From positions 1-8,376 of the forward strand of contig CAIQJW010000105.1 of assembly GCA_903872255.1 (NCBI GenBank): 8,376 nt of DNA, written 5' to 3'. The notes beneath the pieces were generated by a model, which had not been told where the DNA came from, made no database searches, and saw nothing but the letters and a program-made list of their open reading frames with translations. The translations under genes were made by a program, and so were the position numbers. Within the stretch, counting starts at the first letter, position 1. Every line of letters starts with the position of its first letter. Source of the DNA: an uncultured delta proteobacterium. GTDB lineage: Bacteria > Desulfobacterota > Syntrophorhabdia > Syntrophorhabdales > Syntrophorhabdaceae. Of the stretch, positions 1-6,266 are shown one piece after another.

Positions 1-534
1 GCCTGTTCCGGTTTCACCCTCGATCAATACGGTCACTTTATTTTCCGACAGAACGCCGATCGCCTTGAAGATCTCCTTCATTACCCGGCTCTTGCCTATG
101 ATCTTCCCTTTTTCATAGGTGAGGGACGGATCAAGCGACAGGGAATTCGTCCCTGCTGCGGGAGCCCCTGCCCTGGCCGCACGCGCGACAGCCCTTTCCA
201 GTTCTTCGATATCGATGGGTTTAGGTATATATTCACAGGCCCCTAATTTCATCGCCTTGATCGTCGTATCCATGTCATGGAAAGCGGTTATTATGATGAC
301 GTTATTCTTGCTGGACGCTTCGTGGAACTCTTTCAACACCTCAAGCCCGTCCTTATCAGGCAGGCGAATATCCAGTATGACCACATCCGGCTTGAACGAT
401 GTGTTTTTGGTAACAGCCTCGGCGGCCGTGGTCGCACATGCGACATCATAGTTTTTTTCCGTAAAGAACATTTCCAGGGATTCAAGGAGCGATTTCTCAT
501 CGTCGACGATGAGTATCTTTTTTTTCACCGGCAT
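1..534 (-). CDS. NtrC-family sigma-54-dependent response regulator (N-terminal part, cut by window edge)
   Basis: Only the first 178 codons are inside the window and the frame is still open at base 1. Residues 1-120 form a receiver domain. It starts MPVKKKILIVDDE with the acidic pair D11-D12, has the phospho-acceptor D55 in VVILDIRLPDKDG, T83 in IIITAF and K105 in YIPKP. After an Ala/Gly-rich linker (about 120-135), an AAA+ sigma-54 activator domain begins: IIGKSRVMKEIFKAI, then the start of Walker A, GETGTG (173-178), at the window edge. Receiver plus this AAA+ start is typical of NtrC/AtoC/ZraR regulators, which contact sigma-54 RNA polymerase after phosphorylation; a Fis-type DNA-binding domain would be expected beyond the window. 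The start ATG shares its A with the kinase stop (TGATG), and GGAAGG sits just upstream, so the two are probably translationally coupled. The identity of the regulated genes cannot be seen here. Confidence 0.95.
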   Translation of the reverse strand, partial: MPVKKKILIVDDEKSLLESLEMFFTEKNYDVACATTAAEAVTKNTSFKPDVVILDIRLPDKDGLEVLKEFHEASSKNNVIIITAFHDMDTTIKAMKLGACEYIPKPIDIEELERAVARAARAGAPAAGTNSLSLDPSLTYEKGKIIGKSRVMKEIFKAIGVLSENKVTVLIEGETGTG

Positions 535-2048
535 CAAACCTTCCCGACAGGTACGGCCATCGACACATGGACCCCGCCCGTTCGCTTTGTAGTAATACCA
601 ACACTTCCCCCGTGGGCTTCAATGACCTTCTTCACATTCCAGAGGCCAAGCCCCGTTCCTTTCTTCTTATTGCTGAAAAATGGATCGAACACATACGGCA
701 GGTCTTCCCGGGGAATGCCGGGCCCGTTGTCATCGATCTCTATTTCAACCTGCCGCACGCTCTGCGGGACATATTTTGTCGTTATCCCGATCCATCCATC
801 CTCGGGAACTGCGTCGATCGAGTTATGCAGCACATTGATTATAGCCTGTTCTATCTTGTCCCGGTCAATGAGTATATTGGGGATGGACCGTGAGAATCTT
901 TTGCGGACCTCTATACCCTTCTCCTGGAACCGCACCGACATAATTTCGAGACACGATGCGATAACGACCGTGATAGAAGCGGGCTTGAGATCCAGTCTCA
1001 GCGGCTTGGCGAAATCGAGCATCTCGCTCAATATCCGTTCGAGACGTGATATTTCCTCCGTCATGATCTCCATTCGCCGTTTATCATTTCCGCTGAATTC
1101 TATTTTCTTGAGCAGTATCTGGATGTTCATCTTGACCGATGAAAGGGGGTTGCGGATCTCGTGGGCAAGCGATGTCGTAAGCTGCCCGATATGGGCCAGG
1201 CTCTCCGATTCACGGACCTTTTTTTCCATTTCGATCCGTTCGGTAATGTCCCGGCAGATACCGGCGACCGCCGTCTTGCCGCGATAGACGATAAGCTTGA
1301 CCTTGTTTTCTGTGGGCAGGGCCTTGCCATCCCGGGTGCGGCGAGAATAAACATAGAGGTCCTGGGCATATCCCTTTTCAACGCGCTTTTCGTACAGTTT
1401 CTTCACTTCCGCCCGGGATTCCGGGGCTATGAAATCAATGTAGGGCCTGCCGACAACCTCAGCAACCGAATAATCGTGGAGGTCGCAAAATGCCTTATTC
1501 GCGAAGACTATCGTTCCCTCCTGATTGACGAAATACCCATCGTTTATATCTTCAACCAGGACACGGTATTGAGACTCTGATTCGGCCAGTTCCCGCGTTC
1601 TTTTGTCGACCTGGTCTTTCAGGTCCTGTGCATGCTCCCGGATCTGTTTTTCGTGAAGCTGCTGGAAGTTGTCACTGAACCTGGTGATCGTGTAATAAAG
1701 GCATTCATTGACCCGATCGAGCGCTCCCTGCAGTTCCAGCTTGCTGAGTTCCTTTGTCAGGGACGGCGTTACCACCTTCCTGAACATTTCGTACGCGCCC
1801 TGTACCTCCGAAAGCGAAAAACCGCCCAGAAGCCTCAATCCCGTGATCCACCGAATGTGGCAATCGATCAATCTATAATCGCTTTCGACCAGCACCGAGT
1901 AGCTCGCATCGAAGGCGGCCGCAACCGAGATATAGAGTTCATCCCTCGGCCGGTTCCCATAACGGGGGCCATTCTCCGCCTGAAGCCGGTCTATCCATTC
2001 GGCGATAAACTCATCTCTATGCCTTCTCAGAATATCAGCAATGCGCAT
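534..2048 (-). CDS. Soluble RsbRD_N-PAS-HisKA-HATPase sensor histidine kinase
   Basis: 504 residues with no membrane segment, so it probably senses a cytoplasmic signal. Residues 1-125 (MRIADILRRHRDEFIAEW...) resemble the RsbRD N-terminal helical domain seen in stressosome proteins and in many deltaproteobacterial kinases. Residues about 130-160 are charged and heptad-like, probably a coiled coil. A PAS domain spans about 160-270, ending in GICRDITER. HisKA follows, with the phosphorylated H296 in SLAHEIRNPLSS. The ATPase domain has the N box (INVLHNSIDAV, N405 and N409), G1 (DDNGPGIP, 439-446), F box (FDPFFS, 454-459) and G2 (GTGLGL, 464-469), so all catalytic motifs are intact. It should phosphorylate the NtrC-type regulator encoded directly downstream with a one-base overlap. 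There is no clear Shine-Dalgarno before the ATG, but the family N-terminus fits this start. The ligand of the PAS domain is unknown. Confidence 0.95.
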   Translation of the reverse strand: MRIADILRRHRDEFIAEWIDRLQAENGPRYGNRPRDELYISVAAAFDASYSVLVESDYRLIDCHIRWITGLRLLGGFSLSEVQGAYEMFRKVVTPSLTKELSKLELQGALDRVNECLYYTITRFSDNFQQLHEKQIREHAQDLKDQVDKRTRELAESESQYRVLVEDINDGYFVNQEGTIVFANKAFCDLHDYSVAEVVGRPYIDFIAPESRAEVKKLYEKRVEKGYAQDLYVYSRRTRDGKALPTENKVKLIVYRGKTAVAGICRDITERIEMEKKVRESESLAHIGQLTTSLAHEIRNPLSSVKMNIQILLKKIEFSGNDKRRMEIMTEEISRLERILSEMLDFAKPLRLDLKPASITVVIASCLEIMSVRFQEKGIEVRKRFSRSIPNILIDRDKIEQAIINVLHNSIDAVPEDGWIGITTKYVPQSVRQVEIEIDDNGPGIPREDLPYVFDPFFSNKKKGTGLGLWNVKKVIEAHGGSVGITTKRTGGVHVSMAVPVGKV

Positions 2049-2055
2049 TTATCAG

Positions 2056-2084
2056 ATTGTATCCGCATACGAAGATACTTTCAA
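2056..2084 (-). promoter_or_regulatory. Sigma-70-like promoter of the kinase operon, possibly giving a leaderless mRNA
   Basis: Reading the minus strand, TTGAAA (2084-2079) is followed by a 17-base spacer and TACAAT (2061-2056), each box 5 of 6 to consensus. A start site about 7 bases after the -10 box would fall at 2049-2048, on or next to the A of the kinase ATG. This fits the lack of a Shine-Dalgarno sequence there. A 7-bp inverted repeat lies upstream of the -35 box (CCGTTCA 2096-2102, TGAACGG 2131-2137) and could be an operator, but this is speculative. Confidence 0.55.
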
Positions 2085-2211
2085 GGCGCAAAAGACCGTT
2101 CAATGTTGAAGGCAGAAAAGAGAAAAGTTCTGAACGGGGCATCAACGCTTTAATTATCCGTTTTTTTCATGGAACCTTGGATACTGAACCTGGAGCAGGT
2201 TTGTTAGACGT

Positions 2212-2245
2212 GGCTCGCGCCCCCTTATCGAGCGGGGCGCGAGCC
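2212..2245 (-). terminator. GC-rich stem-loop downstream of the small exported-protein gene
   Basis: GGCTCGCGCCCC (2212-2223) and GGGGCGCGAGCC (2234-2245) form a perfect 12-bp stem with a 10-base loop, starting about 25 bases past the stop codon at 2270. Neither strand has a U tract after the stem, so this is not a standard intrinsic terminator. It may act as a 3' stabilising hairpin, a Rho-assisted stop, or insulation for the kinase promoter further along the same strand. Confidence 0.45.
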
Positions 2246-2269
2246 TATCGGGAATATTTCAGGGGAGGG

Positions 2270-2497
2270 TTATTTCTTCTGTCCGCTACTCTGATTCGTA
2301 TTCACGGGTGTCGGTTTCGGCACCTCCGGCACCTTTACATCCTCTATCTTCTTCCCTGCCGCGGCCTCAAGTTCCAGCAAGGCAGGCCCTTTCTCTTTCT
2401 TCGGCGTATTCTCCGCCGCATACACGCTGCTTCCAGCACAAGCAAGGCCAAAGACAACCAGCGCAACCACAAACATCTTCACCATTTTCCTTTTCAT
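2270..2497 (-). CDS. Small exported lysine/proline-rich protein, function unknown
   Basis: 75 residues. The start is well supported by GGAGG six bases before the ATG. Residues 1-28 form a classical signal peptide: a basic n-region (MKRKMVK), the hydrophobic stretch MFVVALVVFGLACAG and a likely signal peptidase I site after SVYA. The Cys in LACAG is not in a good position for a lipobox because the hydrophobic run continues to SSVYA. The mature part of about 47 residues is hydrophilic, with a K/E-rich stretch, a short helical segment (LLELEAAAGKKIEDV) and a proline-rich tail (VPEVPKPTPV) ending in polar residues. I recognise no family. It lies on the same strand as the kinase operon but is separated by a stem-loop and a promoter, so it is probably its own transcription unit. 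Confidence 0.7.
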   Translation of the reverse strand: MKRKMVKMFVVALVVFGLACAGSSVYAAENTPKKEKGPALLELEAAAGKKIEDVKVPEVPKPTPVNTNQSSGQKK

Positions 2498-2626
2498 TTC
2501 TTTCCTCCATAGTATTTGTTAGGTTCATGCCCATTATGACATACCTGACCTCAAAAAGGTTCCAAAGATAAATAAGAAACATTCTCCAGCCCGCTTCGCT
2601 CAAACCAACGGAGCACCGCTTACCCC

Positions 2627-2679
2627 GTCATCCCGGCGAAGACATTATACTAATCACCTCATCATCCCGCCGAAGGGAT
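2627..2679. repeat. Two half-copies of a GTCATCCCG-type palindromic repeat
   Basis: GTCATCCCGGCGAAG (2627-2641) and ATCATCCCGCCGAAGGGAT (2661-2679) share TCATCCCGSCGAAG. The second folds on itself (ATCCC / GGGAT). They open the gene-free repeat cluster that runs to about 3070. A run of eight C follows at 2689-2696. Confidence 0.6.
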
Positions 2680-2704
2680 CGTATCGAACCCCCCCCACCC
2701 GACA

Positions 2705-2820
2705 TCATCCCGGGCTTGGAGCCTGTGTCGCAATAGTTCGTACACCATCCAAACAGGGTTGCTCATATCGGCCGGATCTACCACTCATCGTCATCCCGGA
2801 CTTGGAGCCTGTGTCGCAAT
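2705..2820. repeat. Pair of 30-bp direct repeats, 86 bp apart
   Basis: TCATCCCGGRCTTGGAGCCT continuing GTGTCGCAAT occurs at 2705-2734 and at 2791-2820 with a single difference (G/A). A third, inverted and more diverged copy is at 3038-3068. The spacing and number are too few and too irregular for CRISPR. These look like dispersed intergenic repeats of the REP/REPIN kind. Confidence 0.75.
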
Positions 2821-2862
2821 TCCTTTTCCGACGGAAACGTGCAAATCACCGGAATAAACCAT

Positions 2863-2991
2863 CCCGCCGTCATTCCCGCGAAAGCGGGAATCCAAGGTTT
2901 TTCTTTCATGCATTTGTCGTGAGCCTAAAAACTGAGAAAAAGGAAAAAAACAAAACCTTGGATCCCGGGTCAAGCCCGGGATGACGGCGGG
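2863..2991. repeat. Inverted pair of hairpin repeats (REPIN/MITE-like), about 129 bp
   Basis: The left arm (2863-2901) and right arm (2952-2991) are imperfect inverted repeats. Both begin, from the outside, with CCCGCCGTCAT and end inside with TCCAAGGTTTT. Each arm also contains its own hairpin: ATTCCCGC/GCGGGAAT around a GAAA loop (2872-2891), and ATCCCGGG/CCCGGGAT around TCAAG (2962-2982). The 50-bp centre is A-rich and noncoding. The left hairpin fits the general pattern ATTCCC-N8-GGGAAT, known for example from Neisseria dRS3. Two REP-type hairpins in opposite orientation are the layout of a REPIN mobilised by a RAYT transposase encoded elsewhere. Confidence 0.75.
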
Positions 2992-3037
2992 GTTTTATGC
3001 CGGCAGGTACAATATACCCGTTTTGGATGACGGACGA

Positions 3038-3068
3038 GGAATTGCGGCACAGCCTCTTGATCCGGGAT
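3038..3068 (-). repeat. Inverted, diverged third copy of the GTGTCGCAAT repeat
   Basis: GGAATTGCGGCACAGCCTC followed by TTGATCCGGGAT is close to the reverse complement of the copy ending at 2820 (GGAATTGCGACACAGGCTC, then CAAGTCCGGGAT). It marks the right end of the repeat cluster. The stretch 2498-3099 holds no supported gene apart from these repeats and the upstream region of the small exported-protein gene. Confidence 0.6.
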
Positions 3069-3099
3069 CCATTGTCTTTAGGTTTTTCTAAATAAAATA

Positions 3100-3192
3100 T
3101 TGCGTATTTTCCACCCTGTTGGTATATTTTCAAAAGCTTCGAAACATTCGAGTAACTTCCAAAAGTAATTTTATTCCCCGAAAAAAACAAGG
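3100..3192 (+). promoter_or_regulatory. Promoter-leader cassette, copy 1, upstream of the propeller/PLA2 operon
   Basis: A promoter reads TTGCGT (3100-3105), a 17-base spacer, TATATT (3123-3128). From 3115 to 3192 the sequence matches bases 6756-6833 over the same length of 78 bp. The shared blocks are CCTG, GGTATATTT, CAAA, then AGTAACTT (3151-3158), AAAAGTAATTTTATTC (3161-3176) and CGAAAAAA...CA ahead of a purine run. The two AGTAAYTT elements lie 13 bases apart in this copy and 14 in the other, so they could be half-sites for a regulator. The match continues well past the expected start site, so part of the cassette is probably the 5' end of the transcript. The coding start is about 85 bases downstream. 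Confidence 0.6.
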
Positions 3193-3239
3193 CGATGCAC
3201 ACCAGACGCCCGAATTTTGTTCAGGCATCGCGGGGCGTT
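3192..3239 (+). promoter_or_regulatory. Interleaved stems in the leader of the propeller/PLA2 operon
   Basis: GCGATGC (3192-3198) pairs perfectly with GCATCGC (3225-3231). ACGCCC (3206-3211) pairs perfectly with GGGCGT (3233-3238), extendable by one G-U pair at 3205/3239. The stems cross, so they are either two alternative folds or a pseudoknot. They lie 38 bases before the ATG at 3277, just after the cassette copy. Regulation is possible but unproven, and no known riboswitch class is recognised. Confidence 0.3.
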
Positions 3240-3276
3240 ATGATTGGTCGAATTTTATCGTTCAAAGGGAGGTTCC

Positions 3277-4383
3277 ATGAACCAGAAGAAACACACAACT
3301 GGAGTAATCCTTTTCACTGCAGCGGTTTTTTTTATTGTCACCGCGTTGGCACAGTCGTGCGTGGAAGATGGCAAGAAGCGTTGTCATCTTGACCATTTCA
3401 CCCGGGTCGACGATATTTCCATCTTAAGCGGCGGGGACCAGCTGACATTTACCGGCTGCGGGCATAAGGATTTTTCGGAATGCACGATCTACCGGTATGA
3501 CCGGAAAGAAAATATTCTTTACCGGTACGTGCATGAAAATAAACTTATGCAGGTGATGGGAGCCCAGTATTGGTCGGACTCAAAGCAATTCCTTTTCATC
3601 ACCGTCCCGAAGACACAGGATCGAAAACAACTCATCGAGGACATGCAGATCGTCATAATGAACCCCGATGGGACTGGTTTCAAACAACTGACGGAGGGAA
3701 AAGGCGTCAAAGCTGCAATGATGCTGAGTCCCGACGGTAAGACCCTCGTTTACGCCAGCGGAAGGGAGCGCACAGAAGGCAAGACGATCGCTTCCCATTT
3801 TGATTTCTATGCACGGGATGTCCCGACAGGCAAGGAAACTCAGATGACCAACCTTGCATTTTACGAGATCAGCACGCCGTATTTTACCCCGGACGGGAAG
3901 AATGTCGTTTTCGATTATGGCAGTCCGATGCGAATTCCAACCATTAATGATACTGATGCCGTCCAGAATTTTCGTGAAACATATAAAGAAAAATATAAAG
4001 GGAACTTCATCATCCAATACCCCGTTGATGGGACCGGCATTGGGCGTCTGCCCGAACCACTATTCACTTTTGGTCTTGGCTCAGAAGACTCAATCATGAC
4101 CAAGGATGGTTCCATTTGGTTTGAAGGGAGAGCTCCTGGCATTCAATATTATCGCCGGTATCCCGATGGAAAAATAATCAAGTTTACATACGAGCAATTG
4201 GGTATCAGCAAGACGCGTGATCTGTTTAGAATGGCTGTCGACCGGACTGGGCAGTTTATGGCGATCCTGTATGAAGATTTGGATCGTAATAGGACCCGGT
4301 CGGTTGCCATCTTTGATACCTCAACCAAGAACCGCATTCCTATATCAGTCCCCGCTACAGCAACAAATATATCTATACATTAG
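3277..4383 (+). CDS. Exported PD40/TolB-like beta-propeller protein
   Basis: 368 residues from the ATG at 3277, chosen because GGGAGG lies five bases upstream and a signal peptide follows at once; the frame stays open to 3244 but without support. Residues 1-26 are a signal peptide (basic NQKKH, hydrophobic GVILFTAAVFFIVTALA, likely cut after ALA); C28 just after it is not in a canonical lipobox. The mature protein shows PD40-type blade motifs: NPDGTGFKQLTEG (129-141), SPDGKTLVYAS (151-161), TPDGKNVVF (204-212) and a weaker YPVDGTGIGRL (249-258). These repeats build the propellers of TolB and of periplasmic proteins that bind partner proteins or sugars. Four Cys (28, 36, 61, 69) near the N-terminus could form disulfides. 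It is the first gene of an operon; its stop overlaps the Shine-Dalgarno of the PLA2-like gene. It is probably a periplasmic binding or scaffold protein; the partner is not known. Confidence 0.8.
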   Translation: MNQKKHTTGVILFTAAVFFIVTALAQSCVEDGKKRCHLDHFTRVDDISILSGGDQLTFTGCGHKDFSECTIYRYDRKENILYRYVHENKLMQVMGAQYWSDSKQFLFITVPKTQDRKQLIEDMQIVIMNPDGTGFKQLTEGKGVKAAMMLSPDGKTLVYASGRERTEGKTIASHFDFYARDVPTGKETQMTNLAFYEISTPYFTPDGKNVVFDYGSPMRIPTINDTDAVQNFRETYKEKYKGNFIIQYPVDGTGIGRLPEPLFTFGLGSEDSIMTKDGSIWFEGRAPGIQYYRRYPDGKIIKFTYEQLGISKTRDLFRMAVDRTGQFMAILYEDLDRNRTRSVAIFDTSTKNRIPISVPATATNISIH

Positions 4384-4392
4384 GAGGATCCC

Positions 4393-5256
4393 ATGCGACT
4401 TTTTGAAAACAACAACCCGATAGATATGAACATTCCGTACAAGCTGGGCAAATTTCTGTTCAACATTACGACGGAAGCCCTTGCCGGCCGGTTAGAGAAA
4501 AAAGACGGTTCATTTGACTGGAATAACGAAAAAGGCTGGGAACTCCCTATCATGGAATGGGAACCTCTCGTACCGACCCACGGGAACTTTGCCGGGCCCG
4601 GATATAGCTGCGGAAGAAGAGGAGAATTTTCCCCTGATGAAATAAAGAAGTATGCCGTAGCCCGAGTCTTTGATCCAAAATTAGGCGAAATGAGAAATGA
4701 TTATGTCGACATCCTAGCAAAAGAACATGACCTCGCATATGCCGAGGCCAAAGGAAAACCCGACTACTGGCAACGCATACGTGAAGCCGATATGAAACTG
4801 GTCGGCGAAACGCAGAAGTTGCTCTACGGTACGTCCCCTCTATTCTCTGACGGCGGGAAAATGACGCCAGGCGAAAAATCGTACGCCGAGTCGATGCTCG
4901 ACGGGTTCAAGATTAAGCTGGTCATGATGGATGAACTCCCTGCCGCGCTCCAACAGTTCAAAAATTCAGGCTACGGCAGGAAAGAGATAAACGATTTGTA
5001 TAATACACTATCCCAGGGGCTTAAGTTCCTGAACCCTCGCGATTTGCTCCGCAAACTCAATTTCTCCGAAAACGAGATGCAAGAGATCGAACAAAAATAC
5101 GCCGCATATTCGGAACAGGACCGTTCAGATAGCGAGAATACCCAAAAAGCCGAGCCGGCCTCAACCCCGCAGACAGACAACATCCAGACAGCTTCAGCAT
5201 CTTATGAATATACGGATGAAGATTACGGCAACTATTACGGTCCGGGCATGGGTTAG
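4393..5256 (+). CDS. Protein with parvovirus-type phospholipase A2-like domain
   Basis: 287 residues with AGGAGG five bases before the ATG, nine bases after the propeller gene. Residues about 58-140 match the layout of the PLA2 domain in parvovirus VP1: a glycine-rich loop NFAGPGYSCG (65-74, compare the viral YLGPG calcium loop), then VDILAKEHDLAYAEA with the dyad H112-D113 and Y116, then READMKLV with D133. The distance His to second Asp is 21 residues, close to the viral enzymes (AAV2 has HDKAY followed by HADAEF). The rest (150-245) is mainly helical and charged; the tail from about 245 is polar and ends in a Tyr/Gly/acidic stretch (YEYTDEDYGNYYGPG). There is no signal peptide or membrane segment, so how it would reach a membrane is unclear. 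Possible roles are calcium-dependent lipid hydrolysis, an effector or toxin, or a structural protein that kept the fold. Enzyme activity is inferred from motifs only. Confidence 0.65.
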   Translation: MRLFENNNPIDMNIPYKLGKFLFNITTEALAGRLEKKDGSFDWNNEKGWELPIMEWEPLVPTHGNFAGPGYSCGRRGEFSPDEIKKYAVARVFDPKLGEMRNDYVDILAKEHDLAYAEAKGKPDYWQRIREADMKLVGETQKLLYGTSPLFSDGGKMTPGEKSYAESMLDGFKIKLVMMDELPAALQQFKNSGYGRKEINDLYNTLSQGLKFLNPRDLLRKLNFSENEMQEIEQKYAAYSEQDRSDSENTQKAEPASTPQTDNIQTASASYEYTDEDYGNYYGPGMG

Positions 5257-5292
5257 AACCGGATGCCAGTTTTACCCATAACCCGACTTTTT
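5250..5292 (+). terminator. Weak candidate terminator between convergent genes
   Basis: GGGTTA (5250-5255) and TAACCC (5279-5284) can pair across a 23-base loop, followed by GAC and five T (5288-5292). The stem is short and the loop long. The position, at the end of the PLA2-like gene and abutting the stop of the convergent kinase-like gene, is the main support. Confidence 0.3.
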
Positions 5293-6031
5293 AAAAGACC
5301 GCTGCCCGCTGCCCTGTCATTATCTCCGGCTTCGCAGGTGCGTCCAGTTTGTACCGTTTTATTACTTCTCTCCCGATCATATGCGCCGCTTCCTCGTATG
5401 TAACATAGTCCGTATTTATAACGATATGATACAGTAGCGGGTCCTCGATATCCGCATCGAAGTGGTCCTTTATATAACGTTTTCGGCCCTGATCTTTCTT
5501 CTTTATATAGTTGGCGGCAGCCTTCTGGTCATAGCCGAAAACCTTGATGGCCTGCTCGACCCTCTTTTCAAAAGATCCTACAAGACGGACATGAAACACA
5601 TTGGGTATGTCCTTCGTAACAATATTGCCGCCCCTTCCTACAAGTATACAGTTTCCTATCTGGGCAAGGCGCAGTATCGTCGCGTTTGTCCGCTCGACAA
5701 GGGTCCATGCCGATGGATGCAGGCCTATGAACTCCTCAAACGCATCAGTTACCGTGCCTTTATGGTCTTCTTTCATGAACTGGCTAACCCCGTTAAGTTT
5801 GAACACCTCAAGTACCTTGGCAACGAGCATCTGATCGAAAACCGTCCATTCTTCGTGGGATTTCGTCTTTTCCTGTAAATATTTGGCAAGCTCCGACGAA
5901 ACAGTGAGCCCCCCGGCACCCTCAGAGCGCGAGAGCGTTATGGCCGGTTTTGACTCGCCGGTTTTGCCTTTTTTCCCGAAGTGGCGTTCGATGTACGTCT
6001 CGCACCTATCAGAGGTTATGTTTTCCCACAT
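5291..6031 (-). CDS. Cytidylate kinase-like family protein
   Basis: 246 residues; AGGAGG seven bases before the ATG fixes the start. Residues 31-45 (ITLSRSEGAGGLTVS) occupy the place of the P-loop and match the 'cytidylate kinase-like' family (Cytidylate_kin2), which has SRxxGSGG rather than the GxxGxGKS of true Cmk. CILVGRGGN (128-136) and the basic lid-like segment DQGRKRYIKDHF (180-191), followed by LYHIVINTDYV, are also typical. Family members are usually near this length or somewhat shorter; residues 1-28 are a charged N-terminal extension. The family resembles nucleoside-monophosphate kinases but its substrate is generally unknown, so CMP phosphorylation should not be assumed. It is a single gene, convergent to the PLA2-like gene, with its own promoter. 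Confidence 0.88.
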   Translation of the reverse strand: MWENITSDRCETYIERHFGKKGKTGESKPAITLSRSEGAGGLTVSSELAKYLQEKTKSHEEWTVFDQMLVAKVLEVFKLNGVSQFMKEDHKGTVTDAFEEFIGLHPSAWTLVERTNATILRLAQIGNCILVGRGGNIVTKDIPNVFHVRLVGSFEKRVEQAIKVFGYDQKAAANYIKKKDQGRKRYIKDHFDADIEDPLLYHIVINTDYVTYEEAAHMIGREVIKRYKLDAPAKPEIMTGQRAAVF

Positions 6032-6108
6032 ATCAGGTCCTCCTGACTTTAAATGCTACCCGCTGGAAACAACCCGCCTATTGATAATAATCCCCGCCCT
6101 ATTAATTG

Positions 6109-6137
6109 TGTATAGCCGAGGGTAGCCGGTTTGTCAA
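6109..6137 (-). promoter_or_regulatory. Sigma-70 promoter of the cytidylate-kinase-like gene
   Basis: On the minus strand a perfect TTGACA (6137-6132) is followed by a 17-base spacer and TATACA (6114-6109, 4 of 6). Transcription would start near 6102 and give a leader of about 70 bases before the ATG at 6031. Confidence 0.6.
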
Positions 6138-6216
6138 GGAACGGCGGGTCCGTAAAGTTACATGTTCCAGGTATATCTCCCGCTGATTTCATAAAACTTC
6201 TCTAACCGAATACTGA

Positions 6217-6244
6217 TTGCAATTTCCCTGTTTTCGAATAGAAT
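6217..6244 (+). promoter_or_regulatory. Candidate promoter of the lipoprotein gene
   Basis: TTGCAA (6217-6222), a 16-base spacer and TAGAAT (6239-6244, 5 of 6) would start transcription near 6251, leaving just enough leader for the GGGGG Shine-Dalgarno before the ATG at 6267. The -35 box is only 4 of 6. Confidence 0.4.
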
Positions 6245-6266
6245 CATAATTAGCCGGGGGCATTCC

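Noticed and set aside
277..1287. A 336-codon open frame on the plus strand
   Set aside because: It lies antisense to the histidine kinase and response regulator, whose domain motifs are complete. It has no recognisable protein features.
2627..3068. Possible CRISPR array
   Set aside because: Repeats are few, of several types, in both orientations and with irregular spacing, and there are no cas genes.
2906..3202. A 98-codon open frame on the minus strand across the repeat cluster
   Set aside because: Its product is mostly translated repeat DNA and it opposes the promoter-leader cassette. No start signal is seen.
3343..3358. Sigma-54-like TTGGCACAGTCGTGC
   Set aside because: The GG to GC spacing is one base short, and it lies inside the signal-peptide region of the propeller gene.
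6217..6266. A third cassette copy before the lipoprotein gene (AATTTCCC, TTCGAA, GGGGCAT)
   Set aside because: Only short words match, in a different order and spacing. The AGTAATTT pair and the TATATT box are absent.
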